From positions 1 through 42,017 of the forward strand of contig JBPCOJ010000042.1 in NCBI GenBank assembly GCA_051000345.1: a stretch of 42,017 nt of DNA, written 5' to 3'. The notes below the pieces were generated by a model. The model was not told the DNA's origin and did not search any database. It was given only the letters and a program-made list of their open reading frames with translations. The translations under genes and the position numbers were made by a program. Below, one piece after another: positions 1 to 9,089 of the stretch. The number at the start of each line of letters is the position of its first letter. The first letter of the stretch is position 1. This stretch comes from JBHENC01 sp051000345 (GTDB lineage Bacteria; Acidobacteriota; Blastocatellia; Pyrinomonadales; Pyrinomonadaceae).

Positions 1-1700
1 TCAGCGAAGGTTTGCTGCAGCACGGAACCTTCAGATTGGATTCCTACCACATACCGCGCCTGCCGCCGAAGTACGGCGAAGACCATATACAGAACGGCGA
101 CATGTATCAGCTAGATGTTGTCGGCGAGCATCTTTATCACTTTTTTCCGCCCGGCAGCCCCGTGCTGTCCGCGCCGTATGTTGCACTCTTGAACGCGTTC
201 GGCGTGTCGGCGGCGAAGCCGGATCAAACATTCGACGAGAAGGGCGAGGAGACGATTCAGCGCAGCCTCGCGGCGTTGTTGATGGCGCTGCTCGCGGTGG
301 TTTTTTTCAAGACGAGCCGATTGCTGCTGCCCATCGGATGGAGCGCGGTAGTGGCTCTCGGCGGCGCGTTCGGCACGCAGATTTGGAGCACTGCTTCGCG
401 CGCCGTGTGGTCGCAAACATGGGAAGCATTGTTGCTCGGAGTCGTCGTCTGGATGCTGCTCGCGCATGAAACGAATCGGCGCAAGTTGAATCCGGTTTTG
501 CTTGCAAGTACTCTCGCGTGGATGTATTTCGTGCGTCCGTCAAGCGCCGTTTGTATTGTCGCCGTCACCGTTTACATGTTCATTTTCCAGCGCCGCCTGT
601 TGCTTTCCTACTGCCTTACGGGAGCAACGTGGCTCGCCGGATTCATCGCTTACTCCTGGCACAATTTTCATCATGTGCTGCCGGATTATTACATGGCGAA
701 TCGCTTGCAGTTCGGCATCTTGCGGGTCGCTCTGGCAGGCAACTTGATTAGCCCCTCGCGCGGTGTGTTCGTGTTCGTGCCGTGGTTGTTTTTCGTCGGT
801 TATTTGCTGGTAAGATTTCGTCGCGGGCAAGCCTACGGGCGTCTTGTGTGGCTGGCGGTTGTCATCGCAGCAGCTCAACTAATCGTCGCGTCGGGCTTTG
901 CGCATTGGTGGGGCGGTTCGAGTTACGGCGCGCGCATGACGACGGGAATCATACCCTGGTGTGTGTTGCTCGGCGTGCTGGGACTCGACGCGATGCGCCG
1001 CTGCCAGCGCCCCGTACAACAAGAGCAAGCAGAGAGCGTGAAGATTTGGCCTGTGAAACAACGCGCGATGCTTTTTGCGGGCGCGCTATTGCTAATGCTC
1101 GGCATTCTCATCAACGGGCGCGGCGCGCTTTCGACGGACACGGCGAGATGGAATGATTACCCGCTGAACGTGGACAAGCGGCCTGAACGTTTGTGGGATT
1201 GGAGTTACCCGCAGTTTGCCGCAGGACTCGTGATGCCGCCGCTGCCGCGCGCGGATAAGGATTTTCCTTTACTTGAGCCGCACATTAATTTCGGCGCGCC
1301 CGAAGCGGATAAATATTTATGGTATGGTTGGAGCAGCGGCGAGGGAGATTTCCGTTGGACGAGCGTGAACAAAGCGGCGTTTGTTTTCGCGCTCGATGAG
1401 ATAATCGATACCAGCGCGCAAATTAAAATAATGCCGTTCTTATTGCCCGGCAAACTCGATGCGGAACACGTACAAATCCGGCTGAACGGTGAGAGCATTG
1501 CCGATTTAGAATTGCGCGAACCAGTTTATAAAATCTATTCGATACAGTTGCCCGCGCGTTTACTGCGTCGCCGCAACGCGCTCATATTCGAGTTGCCGGA
1601 TGCCGTCGCTCCGAGAGATTTGAACTACGGCGCAGACCCGCGCGTGCTCGGCGTCAGAGTCGAGTGGATAAATTTTCAAACCGCAACCGCAACGCCTTGA
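1..1700 (+). CDS. GT-C-like polytopic membrane protein with C-terminal beta domain (5' partial)
   Basis: The frame is open to the window edge, so the true start lies upstream; the TTG at 12 is only the first possible start codon inside the window. The 562 visible residues begin in a periplasmic-loop-like stretch (HFFPPGSPVLSAPYV). Then follow about nine hydrophobic helices, with YFVRPSS near residue 172 and SPSRGVFVFVPWLFF near 248, patterns seen in GT-C-type membrane glycosyltransferases. After the last helix (about residue 350) comes a soluble domain at about 425-555 with LWYGWS at 436-441. A clearly similar domain ends the protein at 5321-7543. I infer transfer of a sugar from a polyprenyl-phosphate donor on the outer face of the inner membrane, because dprE1 and a UbiA-type gene follow. 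The catalytic acidic motif of GT-C enzymes is normally N-terminal and is outside the window, so substrate and activity are unproven. Confidence 0.6.
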   Translation, partial: SEGLLQHGTFRLDSYHIPRLPPKYGEDHIQNGDMYQLDVVGEHLYHFFPPGSPVLSAPYVALLNAFGVSAAKPDQTFDEKGEETIQRSLAALLMALLAVVFFKTSRLLLPIGWSAVVALGGAFGTQIWSTASRAVWSQTWEALLLGVVVWMLLAHETNRRKLNPVLLASTLAWMYFVRPSSAVCIVAVTVYMFIFQRRLLLSYCLTGATWLAGFIAYSWHNFHHVLPDYYMANRLQFGILRVALAGNLISPSRGVFVFVPWLFFVGYLLVRFRRGQAYGRLVWLAVVIAAAQLIVASGFAHWWGGSSYGARMTTGIIPWCVLLGVLGLDAMRRCQRPVQQEQAESVKIWPVKQRAMLFAGALLLMLGILINGRGALSTDTARWNDYPLNVDKRPERLWDWSYPQFAAGLVMPPLPRADKDFPLLEPHINFGAPEADKYLWYGWSSGEGDFRWTSVNKAAFVFALDEIIDTSAQIKIMPFLLPGKLDAEHVQIRLNGESIADLELREPVYKIYSIQLPARLLRRRNALIFELPDAVAPRDLNYGADPRVLGVRVEWINFQTATATP

Positions 1701-1779
1701 TAAATGTTGCGCTTCGATGGTCAAGCTTCGTTTCATTGCTACAAAAATGTGTGACGGCTTTTAATCGGCAGCAACGGGC

Positions 1780-3153
1780 ATGATGCGTACTTCGCAGATG
1801 ATGTTATCGGGTTGGGGGCGTAACCCGCGCGCGCTATCAAACGTCGTGCGCCCTGCTTGCTCGACGGATGTTGCGCCGCCTGCGACAGGCTCTATGATCG
1901 CGCGCGGGCAGGGACGCGCCTATGGCAACGCGGCGATGTCGAAAAACGGGCTGGTGCTTTTGACCGAACAGCTCAAGCGCATTCTCCGCTTCGATGAAAA
2001 AAGCGGACGGCTGACGGCGGAAGCTGGCGTGACGCTCGCGGAAATTTTAGAAGAGTTTGTGCCGCGCGGCTGGTTTCCGACGGTCACTCCCGGAACAAAA
2101 TTTGTTTCTCTCGGCGGATGCGTCGCGGCGGACATTCACGGAAAAAATCATCACCACGCGGGAACCTTCGGCGCGCACGTCGCGGAGTTGGAATTGGTAT
2201 TGGCAGACGGCAGCCGTCAACGCTGTTCGCCGGAGAAAAACGCGGAACTTTTCTGGGCCACAATCGGCGGGATGGGCTTGACAGGCATCATCACCGAAGT
2301 CGCTTTTCAACTGCGCCGCATCGAGAGCGCATACATGATTGTCCGACATCAACGCGCGAATGATTTGGAAGCTTCCTTGAAGCTGCTGGAAGCCGAAGAC
2401 TCGGACGACGAATATACAGTCGCATGGATTGATTGCCTCGCGCGCGGCAAAAAACTAGGGCGAACCGTATTGATGCGCGGGCATCATGCGACGCGCGCGG
2501 AATTGCCAGTAGGCTTGACGGAGCGGCCTCTTGAGATGAAGCGGCGCGCGGCATATAACCTTGCCTTCGATTTTCCCGCGTGGGCGCTGAATGCTTCGAC
2601 TGTAAAGCTTTTTAATAATTTTTATTATAAACGGCAGGGCGCGAGAACGGATGCCTTCGTGACGGATTACGATTCGTTTTTTTACACGCTCGATTGGCTC
2701 GGCAATTGGAATCGTTTGTACGGCAGGCGCGGGTTTATGCAGTATCAATGCGTGCTGCCGACGAAGACTGCGCGAAGCGGGCTGCAGCTTTTGTTGGAAG
2801 CTCTGGCGCAGGGCAAGCGCGCAAGTTTTCTCGCGGTGCTGAAGCGATTCGGCGCGGAAGGCAGCGGGCTACTGTCGTTTCCGATGGCGGGTTACACGCT
2901 GTCGCTCGACATGCCGCTCGGCGACCCAGGAATATTCGGATTTCTTGAACAATTGGACGAAATTGTGCTGGCGCATGGCGGCAGAATTTACTTGGCAAAG
3001 AATCCGCGCGTTGGCGCAGAAACATTTCGCCGCATGTACGCGCGCTATGCGGAATGGCTGGAGATAAAATCGCGTTTCGATGCACGCAATTGCTGGCGCT
3101 CGGATTTGTCGTGTGAGTTGGAGATCGGCGCGGCATGTGTGAGTAAAGCATGA
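1780..3153 (+). CDS. dprE1: DprE1-like decaprenylphosphoryl-ribose oxidase (FAD-dependent)
   Basis: FAD-linked oxidase of the family that oxidises polyprenylphosphoryl-beta-D-ribose to the 2-keto intermediate, the first half of epimerisation to the D-arabinofuranose donor. The 457 residues match DprE1 in length. Visible are the FAD-domain motifs ARGQGRAYGN (about 41-50) and ADIHGKNHHHAGTFGAHV (about 117-134, with H120 at the position of H132 in the mycobacterial enzyme). AELFWATIGGMGLTGII (about 155-171) and IYLAK near the C-terminus (K407, matching K418) also fit. At the position of mycobacterial Cys387, the covalent target of benzothiazinone drugs, this protein has Ser375 (YTLSLD). Two ATG codons stand in tandem at 1780 and 1783. 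The stop overlaps the next ATG as ATGA, implying translational coupling to the UbiA-type gene. The partner reductase DprE2 is not in the window. Confidence 0.85.
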   Translation: MMRTSQMMLSGWGRNPRALSNVVRPACSTDVAPPATGSMIARGQGRAYGNAAMSKNGLVLLTEQLKRILRFDEKSGRLTAEAGVTLAEILEEFVPRGWFPTVTPGTKFVSLGGCVAADIHGKNHHHAGTFGAHVAELELVLADGSRQRCSPEKNAELFWATIGGMGLTGIITEVAFQLRRIESAYMIVRHQRANDLEASLKLLEAEDSDDEYTVAWIDCLARGKKLGRTVLMRGHHATRAELPVGLTERPLEMKRRAAYNLAFDFPAWALNASTVKLFNNFYYKRQGARTDAFVTDYDSFFYTLDWLGNWNRLYGRRGFMQYQCVLPTKTARSGLQLLLEALAQGKRASFLAVLKRFGAEGSGLLSFPMAGYTLSLDMPLGDPGIFGFLEQLDEIVLAHGGRIYLAKNPRVGAETFRRMYARYAEWLEIKSRFDARNCWRSDLSCELEIGAACVSKA

Positions 3154-4025
3154 GCATCGCAACGTCAGCGTGGCGTTTGATGCGCCCGCGCCAGTGGATA
3201 AAAAGCAGCTTCGTCTTCGCCGGATTATTGTTCGTCAATGGATGGCGGCAACCGCAATTAACGAAATCCGTCGTGCTCGCGGCAGCGGCGTTTTCTTTGA
3301 TTGCGAGCGGCGTTTATATCTTCAACGACATCACAGACCGCAAGCAGGATGCGCTTCATCTGCACAAAAAAATGCGCCCGCTTGCCGCGCAAATCATCTC
3401 GATTAAAATAGCCGTCGCGCTGCTCGGCTGTTTGTGGCTCGGCGGCCTCGCGCTCGGTCTTTTCGTTTCCGCGAAAGTGCTATTGATTCTGTTGATTTAC
3501 GTGTTGATTAATCTGGGCTATTCGCTCGGCTTGAAGCACGTCGTGCTGCTCGATGTATTTATTATCGCGGGCGGGTTTATGCTGCGCATTCTTGCAGGCA
3601 CGACGGGCGTCGGGATCGCGCCGTCGCAGTGGCTGCTGCTGTGCGGATTAATGATCGCGCTCTTTTTAGGCTTCGCCAAACGGCGCGCCGAACTCTACAA
3701 TTTGCGCGATGACGAGACGGCGGCGCACCGAAGGGTTCTGAATAATTATCAGCCCGTGCTGCTCGATAAAATGATCGTCGTCACGGCGACGTGCGTGATT
3801 CTTTCCTATAGTTTATACACGATGAGTCCGGCGACGATTGCGACGCACAAAACGGATCAATTAATCTACACCGTGCCGTTCGTGATGTATGGAATTTTTC
3901 GTTACATCTATGCGCTGCACAGCCACAACACGGGCAGCGATCCGGCGCAGGAAGTCTTCCGCGATCCGCACATTCTCGCGGCAGTCACAGGCTGGCTGAT
4001 CTTAACTTTGTGGCTTATCTCCTGA
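3150..4025 (+). CDS. UbiA-family polyprenyl-phosphate phosphoribosyltransferase (DPPR synthase-like)
   Basis: Integral membrane prenyltransferase of the UbiA superfamily, 291 residues with about eight to nine hydrophobic helices. LMRPRQWIKSSFVFAGLLF opens the protein. The first Asp-rich motif NDITDRKQDALHLHKKMRP (about 60-78) has the N-D-x3-D-x3-D-x2-H-x2-K-x2-RP form typical of decaprenyl-phosphate phosphoribosyltransferase (Rv3806c/UbiA) rather than 4-hydroxybenzoate or heme-O enzymes. The end, TVPFVMYGIFRYIYALH, is also characteristic. The known family reaction moves phosphoribosyl from PRPP to polyprenyl phosphate; dephosphorylation and the DprE1/DprE2 pair then give polyprenylphosphoryl-arabinose. 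It starts inside the dprE1 stop codon (ATGA), which strongly supports shared function. Chain length of the lipid acceptor cannot be read from the sequence. Confidence 0.82.
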   Translation: MSIATSAWRLMRPRQWIKSSFVFAGLLFVNGWRQPQLTKSVVLAAAAFSLIASGVYIFNDITDRKQDALHLHKKMRPLAAQIISIKIAVALLGCLWLGGLALGLFVSAKVLLILLIYVLINLGYSLGLKHVVLLDVFIIAGGFMLRILAGTTGVGIAPSQWLLLCGLMIALFLGFAKRRAELYNLRDDETAAHRRVLNNYQPVLLDKMIVVTATCVILSYSLYTMSPATIATHKTDQLIYTVPFVMYGIFRYIYALHSHNTGSDPAQEVFRDPHILAAVTGWLILTLWLIS

Positions 4026-4054
4026 AGCGGCATTAATAGAAAAACGCGAAGCAC

Positions 4055-5302
4055 ATGAGCAAAGAAAATATAGCGGGCAGCAGCCATTCTGAAAAATTTA
4101 TAGACGTGCGCAAATTGCTCGCGGAGTTGTCCGTCGAAGAATTAAACCGAACGGCGGAAGAATATTTCGCGTCGCTCGGCAACTGGGATTTTCATTTGTC
4201 GAAGCCGTTCGGCGCAGTAGATGAAACGCCGCATTTGTTGATTGCATTCGCCGTTACTTTGCAGGGCTTGCGTCTTGCGCCGGGAATGCGCGTGCTCGAA
4301 TTCGGCGCTGGCTCGGCTTGGGCTTCGCGCTTTCTCAATCAACTCGGTTGCGAAGTCGTCGCGCTCGACGTTTCAAAAACCGCGCTCCAAATCGGCGAAG
4401 AACTTTACCGCCGCCATCCTGTGATCGGCGACAAACCCGCGCCGCATTTTTTGCAATTCGACGGGTACACCATCGAACTGCCGGACGCAAGCGTTGACAG
4501 AGTTTTATGTTTGGACGCGTTTCACCATGTGCCGAACACGCGGCGCGTGCTCGCCGAATTAAGCCGCGTGCTTGTGCAAGGCGGCATCGCGGGATTTTCC
4601 GAGCCGGGGCCGCAGCACTCCATTTCGCCCGAATCGCAATACGAGATGCGCAAGTTCAAGGTCGTCGAAAACGACATCGTGATCGAAGACATCTGGCGCG
4701 ATGCGCAGGAAGCTGGCTTCACTGATATTAAACTCGCAGTTTTTAACGTGCCTTTCTTTCAACTCGGCTTGACTGAATTTACGGAGTTCTTAAACGGCGG
4801 TGCGGCAGGCACGCGCTATCTGGAAAGCGTGCGCGAGTTTATGCAAAATCAGCGCAACTTTTTTCTTTACAAGGGAAAAGAAACGGCGCGCGACAGCCGT
4901 CACCGGCGCGGACTAAGCGCCGAGTTGAGCATTGATTTTGAGTCGCACGTCATCAATGAAGTGGACGTGATTGCGGCGCGCGTGAGCGTCACGAACAACG
5001 GCACGGCTGTTTGGCTGCCGAGCGGTTCGCAACTCGGCGCGGTTTATCTGGGCTGCCATCTTTACGATGCGGCGGACAAGCGGGAACTCCAACACGATTA
5101 TCATTGGGAGCCGCTTGCGCCGCCGGAAATCGCGCGTTCCATACTGCCGCAGGAAACCGTTGCCTTTGAAATGAAGCTGCCTGCGCCGCCCGCAGGTTGT
5201 TACGTTTTGGAGTTCGATCTCGTCAGCCATGGCATCGGCTGGTTCGCGCTCTACGGCTCCGAAGTCGCGCGCGTCCAGCTTGAAGTTCGCGCCGCACCAT
5301 AA
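4055..5302 (+). CDS. Class I SAM-dependent methyltransferase with C-terminal beta-sandwich domain
   Basis: 415 residues. A Rossmann methyltransferase core spans about 75-200: motif I VLEFGAGSAWASR (80-92), acidic ribose-binding D105 (VVALDVS), and VDRVLCLDAFHHVPNTRRVL further on, the pattern of Methyltransf_11/25 enzymes. After about residue 290 a separate domain follows, rich in beta-type sequence (ARVSVTNNGTAVWLPSG, GAVYLGCHLYD). It resembles in style the carbohydrate-recognising tails found on glycan-export and glycan-modifying proteins. It lies 29 bp after the UbiA-type gene and 18 bp before the next membrane protein, so it is probably in the same operon. Inference: it methylates a sugar of the glycan made here, with the tail binding the glycan. 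A small-molecule or lipid acceptor cannot be excluded. Confidence 0.7.
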   Translation: MSKENIAGSSHSEKFIDVRKLLAELSVEELNRTAEEYFASLGNWDFHLSKPFGAVDETPHLLIAFAVTLQGLRLAPGMRVLEFGAGSAWASRFLNQLGCEVVALDVSKTALQIGEELYRRHPVIGDKPAPHFLQFDGYTIELPDASVDRVLCLDAFHHVPNTRRVLAELSRVLVQGGIAGFSEPGPQHSISPESQYEMRKFKVVENDIVIEDIWRDAQEAGFTDIKLAVFNVPFFQLGLTEFTEFLNGGAAGTRYLESVREFMQNQRNFFLYKGKETARDSRHRRGLSAELSIDFESHVINEVDVIAARVSVTNNGTAVWLPSGSQLGAVYLGCHLYDAADKRELQHDYHWEPLAPPEIARSILPQETVAFEMKLPAPPAGCYVLEFDLVSHGIGWFALYGSEVARVQLEVRAAP

Positions 5303-5320
5303 ACCGGAACAACTATTCAC

Positions 5321-7543
5321 ATGATCCCGCCGGAATCAATGCCGCCCGAAGAAACATCTCTGCGCGCGAAGTTTTCCATACGCAGCGCGCGATATGCCGA
5401 CAACCTTTTAGTCTCGTTTGCGCTGTCCGGCGTCTTCACTTTGCTGATGATGCGCAATCGCATTTTTCCGCTCGGCGCGCTCCTCTTCGATACGGGCATC
5501 GAAGGTCAGGATTGCGGACAGATGGCTTGGAATCTGTGGCACACATGCGAGGCGATTACGCACGGACACAATCCTTACTTTACGAATCGAGTCTTTTATC
5601 CGATTAGCGCAAATTTAAGTCATCACACGCTCGCCGCAGGATACTTTCCAATTACCCTGCTCGTTAAGTTTTTTTCAGGCAACAGCCCGATGTATCCGTT
5701 ATACGCGTACCGCATCATCATCTGGCTGGCGTTCACTTTGATTCTTTATTGCAGCAACTACGCACTGCGCGAGTTCGGCGCGTCGCGCATGGCATCGGCT
5801 ATATCAGCAGTAGCTTATGCGTTCTGCGGTTTTTATATACTGCACGCGCTGCATCTTAATCATCTCGCCGGATTCTTCATTCCCTTGACAGCGCTTTGTC
5901 TCGCGCGTGTTTATAAAAAAGCGACGACGGGCAATCTGCTGGCGGCGGCGCTCGCTTCATCGTGCGCGATCTACTTCACGGAATTTACGCTCTACATTTA
6001 CATGGCAGCACTGTGCTTCATCGCCGCGATGGTTCTCTTTCCGCAGGAAAGAAAAACGCTTCTCGGAAAGATGCGCGCGGCGGGCGTTAAAAGAATCTTG
6101 CTTGCGTTATTTGTTTTCGCGCTCGTCGTTGCACCGTTCGTAAGCTATTTGTTGGCGGATAAAATCATCAATCCGCCCGTCGCAGACTCCTCGGTTTACT
6201 CTGCGAATCTCGCGGGATTTTTCATTCCGCATAAAGCGACGACGATGCTTTACGGCAGTCTCTTTGACGCGCTCGATTCAAAAGTAACGGCGGGCATCGG
6301 CGGCCTCGAAGTGTTCGTAGGGTTTCCCTTGCTGATTTTCGCCGTCGTCGGATTTACGAAGGCGCGCAATCGTTTTGTGCTGATTGCGTTCGGTGTGGCG
6401 CTCGTTTTTTTCGCGTTGAGCTTAGGCACGACGCTCAAGGTTTTCAGCGTGGATACGGGGATCAATCTACCGTATGCGCTGCTGGCGCGCGTGCCGCCGT
6501 TCGACTCCGGCAGAACGCCTGTGCGGTTCGTCGCTGTCGCCCTGTTTTTTTTAACGATCATCGCCGCTCGCGGCATGACATGGATGGAGCAAAGCGTCAA
6601 AGCGCGGCATGGAGCACGTTGGAGCACGGCGTGTATGCTGCTTTTGTTCGCGTGGGTCACGGCGGAAACGTATTCGCCAATCGCGCGGCAAAGAACCTTC
6701 GTGCCGCCGCCGCAACTCGAAAAACTCGTTCCCGGCGCGGTGCTGAATTTGCCTGTGATGGAAAAGGACGGCTACGCGTCGCTGATGCAGATTTTTCATC
6801 ATCAGCCGATTGCGACGGGCTACCTTGCGAGAAATTCCGAGCGCCAGCGCGACCAATTTCTCGAACTGCGTAGAGCCTTTGATATGGGCGGCGCGAAATT
6901 CTGCGAACAAGCGAGCGCGATGAATTTTCGCAACTTACTGATTACGCCTGATAGAATCCTCGCCTCTCCCTTGCCGAGCATGGCTCCGCTCGAATTGTCG
7001 AAGTGCAAGCTGAATGTCGTCGATCTGCGAAACGAAAATCGAAATGTGCCGGATGCGAATTACGTTCTAGACGAAAACGGCGTCGAGCAGCCCGCAAAGT
7101 TTCCGCGCTACGTTTACGGGGCGCGCCTCGATTTCGCCAGCGCGCAAACCGAGCCGTATTTATGGTACGGCTGGAGCGCGCGCGAACCCGCTTCGCGCTG
7201 GACGGATCGCGGCGCGGCGGCAATTATTTTCGCGCTCGATAAACCTCAAACATGCGTGCTGCGCCTCAACACGGCGGCGTTTTTAACTCCGGGCAAACTC
7301 GATGCGCAACGCGTTGATGTTGAGATTAACAATCAATCAATCGCTCACTTAAAACTTACCAACAACGAAGCGCAAACGATTTCTATCGATGTGCCAATTG
7401 ATGTTCTGCGCAAACAAAATGTGCTGACGTTTCGTCTGCCCGACGCCGCGACGCCGGAGGCTTTGCAGGTCAGCGGAGACACGCGTCTGCTCGGCATCAA
7501 TGTTCATTGGATAGAGATTGAATTGAAGGATTCCGCAAAGTAA
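5321..7543 (+). CDS. Large polytopic membrane protein, GT-C-like, with C-terminal beta domain
   Basis: 740 residues with roughly ten to twelve hydrophobic helices between about 25 and 440. The first extracytoplasmic loop contains FDTGIEGQDCGQMAWNLWH, including acidic residues where GT-C enzymes carry catalytic aspartates, and HNPYFTNRVFYPI. A soluble region follows at about 450-600 (VLNLPVMEKDGYASLMQIFHHQ), like that of YfhO-type or arabinosyltransferase-like membrane proteins. The last domain (about 605-735, LWYGWS at 614-619) is homologous to the C-terminus of the protein at 1-1700, while the membrane parts differ. The gene is co-directional with dprE1, the UbiA-type gene and the methyltransferase. 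Inferred role: membrane glycosyltransferase using a polyprenyl-phosphate sugar. A GC-rich hairpin (7590-7627) follows the stop, separating it from the convergent ABC ATPase. Confidence 0.6.
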   Translation: MIPPESMPPEETSLRAKFSIRSARYADNLLVSFALSGVFTLLMMRNRIFPLGALLFDTGIEGQDCGQMAWNLWHTCEAITHGHNPYFTNRVFYPISANLSHHTLAAGYFPITLLVKFFSGNSPMYPLYAYRIIIWLAFTLILYCSNYALREFGASRMASAISAVAYAFCGFYILHALHLNHLAGFFIPLTALCLARVYKKATTGNLLAAALASSCAIYFTEFTLYIYMAALCFIAAMVLFPQERKTLLGKMRAAGVKRILLALFVFALVVAPFVSYLLADKIINPPVADSSVYSANLAGFFIPHKATTMLYGSLFDALDSKVTAGIGGLEVFVGFPLLIFAVVGFTKARNRFVLIAFGVALVFFALSLGTTLKVFSVDTGINLPYALLARVPPFDSGRTPVRFVAVALFFLTIIAARGMTWMEQSVKARHGARWSTACMLLLFAWVTAETYSPIARQRTFVPPPQLEKLVPGAVLNLPVMEKDGYASLMQIFHHQPIATGYLARNSERQRDQFLELRRAFDMGGAKFCEQASAMNFRNLLITPDRILASPLPSMAPLELSKCKLNVVDLRNENRNVPDANYVLDENGVEQPAKFPRYVYGARLDFASAQTEPYLWYGWSAREPASRWTDRGAAAIIFALDKPQTCVLRLNTAAFLTPGKLDAQRVDVEINNQSIAHLKLTNNEAQTISIDVPIDVLRKQNVLTFRLPDAATPEALQVSGDTRLLGINVHWIEIELKDSAK

Positions 7544-7589
7544 TACCGACGCGCAAATCAGTATGAGATAAATTGTCGCGGCGGTTCTC

Positions 7590-7627
7590 GTCCCTGCCCG
7601 CCGCTTGCCCAACATGCGGGCAGGGAC
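7590..7627. terminator. Perfect 12-bp GC hairpin between convergent genes
   Basis: GTCCCTGCCCGC (7590-7601) is perfectly complementary to GCGGGCAGGGAC (7616-7627) around a 14-nt loop. It lies in the 157-bp gap between the ends of the membrane protein (plus strand) and Wzt (minus strand). No T-run follows on either strand, so classical Rho-independent termination is doubtful. It may be a bidirectional 3'-end stabiliser or a dispersed repeat. The neighbouring bases 7629-7640 (AGCCCTGCCCCT) repeat part of the arm. Confidence 0.5.
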
Positions 7628-7700
7628 TAGCCCTGCCCCTACAATGTTCTTATTCATTGGCAAACGGCTATAGATGAACAAGGGAAGTTGCGGCAATCTC

Positions 7701-9059
7701 TCATCGCGCGCTCTTGTATTCGTCGGTTTCGAGCATGTGCGGAATCTCATCGACGCGTCCGATTTTTTGTGAAGTCGCAACGGCGTTGAGGTTGGCGATG
7801 CCTTCAAAGGGACGCTCCGCGACGACGCGGAAAAAGATGACGCCGTCGAGCCAATCGAAGCTGATATGTTCGTCGCTGTGTACGGCAAACGAAACGGAAT
7901 ACAAATCAGCGCCGAGCCAGCACTCGAATGAAAAAGCGACTTCTATTATCTCGCCCGCCTCGATTGTGCCGAGCCGCAGTTCGCGCTGCTCCGTGTTCGT
8001 GCCGTAAGCGTGTATGCCGTGCCGATTGCGTATCAGAAAACCGAGCAGCGGATTATGGACTGTTTTGTGAAAGAGAACGCGCAAACGCGCTAGTAATGGT
8101 TGGCCGGATTCGACGAGCGTCGCGCTGCTACGCGTCGCGTCCAATAATTCCGCCGAGAGAATTTCCGCCGTGCCGTCGCCATGCCGAAAGTTATAACGAA
8201 GCGACGCGCGCTGCTCGTCCACGCTCGCAAATTCTTCCGCTGCATCTGTCAGCGATAGCTTATCTGTTTGCGCCAATGGATTGACGACAGCTTGCGCGGC
8301 TTCGTAATGTTCTTCGCGCTCCATGATGATTTTCTGGTAGCGATTGAGCACGTCGGTTGTTTTGCCGTCGGCTTCCATGCGTCCTGTGTTTAAGAGAACG
8401 GCGCGCGAGCAGAGAGCTTTGACGGCGGACGGGTCATGCGAGACAAAGAGAATCGTCGTGCCGCGTTCCTGCATTTCCTTGATGCGGCGAAAACAGCGGT
8501 GTTGAAAAACCGCGTCGCCGACGGACAATGCTTCGTCGATAATTAAAATCTCCGGCTCGCTGCTAATCGCAATCGCAAAGGCGAGGCGTATGTACATGCC
8601 GCTCGAATAAGTCTTGACGGGCTGATGAAGAAACGCGCCGATCTCCGAGAAACGCTCGATCTGCGGCAAAAGATTTTCCGTTTCGTCGCGTGACAAGCCC
8701 ACTAAGGCAGCGTTCATAAACACGTTTTCAAGTCCTGTAAATTCCGGGTTGAAGCCCGCGCCGAGTTCGAGCAGCGCGCTAATGCGGCCTTCGTGCCAGA
8801 CTGTGCCTGTCGTCGGTTCGAGCGTGCCTGTGATGATTTGCAGCAGAGTCGATTTGCCGCTTCCGTTTTGCCCGACGATGCCTGTCGTGGTTCCCGCTTC
8901 GAGTTCAAAATTAATATCACGGAGCGCCCAGAATTCGCGGTGGCGGCGCACGCGCCCGCGCGTCAGCGATTCAAGCAAGCGGTCGCCCGGACGTTCGTAA
9001 ATGCGATACTGCTTGGAGACTGCTTCGACGCGCAGCGCGATGCGGGAGTTCGTCGTCAT
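7701..9059 (-). CDS. wzt: ABC transporter ATP-binding protein, Wzt type, with C-terminal substrate-binding-like domain
   Basis: 452 residues. The nucleotide-binding domain has Walker A GIVGQNGSGKST (about 60-71), signature YSSGMYIRLAFA (150-161), Walker B LIIDEALSVGD (171-181) and the switch His in LFVSHD. RISALLELGAGFNPEFTG is diagnostic of the polysaccharide and teichoic-acid export subfamily (Wzt/RfbB/TagH). After about residue 290 comes an extra beta-rich domain (LRVLFHKTVHNPLLGFLIRN) in the place of the Wzt C-terminal domain, which in O-antigen systems recognises the finished glycan. It energises export of lipid-linked glycan across the inner membrane with the permease at 9090-9947. The gene runs divergently from that permease, with only 30 bp between the start codons; Wzm and Wzt are more often adjacent in one operon. 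Shine-Dalgarno is weak. Confidence 0.85.
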   Translation of the reverse strand: MTTNSRIALRVEAVSKQYRIYERPGDRLLESLTRGRVRRHREFWALRDINFELEAGTTTGIVGQNGSGKSTLLQIITGTLEPTTGTVWHEGRISALLELGAGFNPEFTGLENVFMNAALVGLSRDETENLLPQIERFSEIGAFLHQPVKTYSSGMYIRLAFAIAISSEPEILIIDEALSVGDAVFQHRCFRRIKEMQERGTTILFVSHDPSAVKALCSRAVLLNTGRMEADGKTTDVLNRYQKIIMEREEHYEAAQAVVNPLAQTDKLSLTDAAEEFASVDEQRASLRYNFRHGDGTAEILSAELLDATRSSATLVESGQPLLARLRVLFHKTVHNPLLGFLIRNRHGIHAYGTNTEQRELRLGTIEAGEIIEVAFSFECWLGADLYSVSFAVHSDEHISFDWLDGVIFFRVVAERPFEGIANLNAVATSQKIGRVDEIPHMLETDEYKSAR

Positions 9060-9089
9060 GCCTGATAAAATAGCGAAGTTTGTGCGAGA

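Noticed and set aside
2735..3238. 167-codon minus-strand frame
   Set aside because: Antisense to the end of dprE1 and start of the UbiA-type gene, no recognisable domain.
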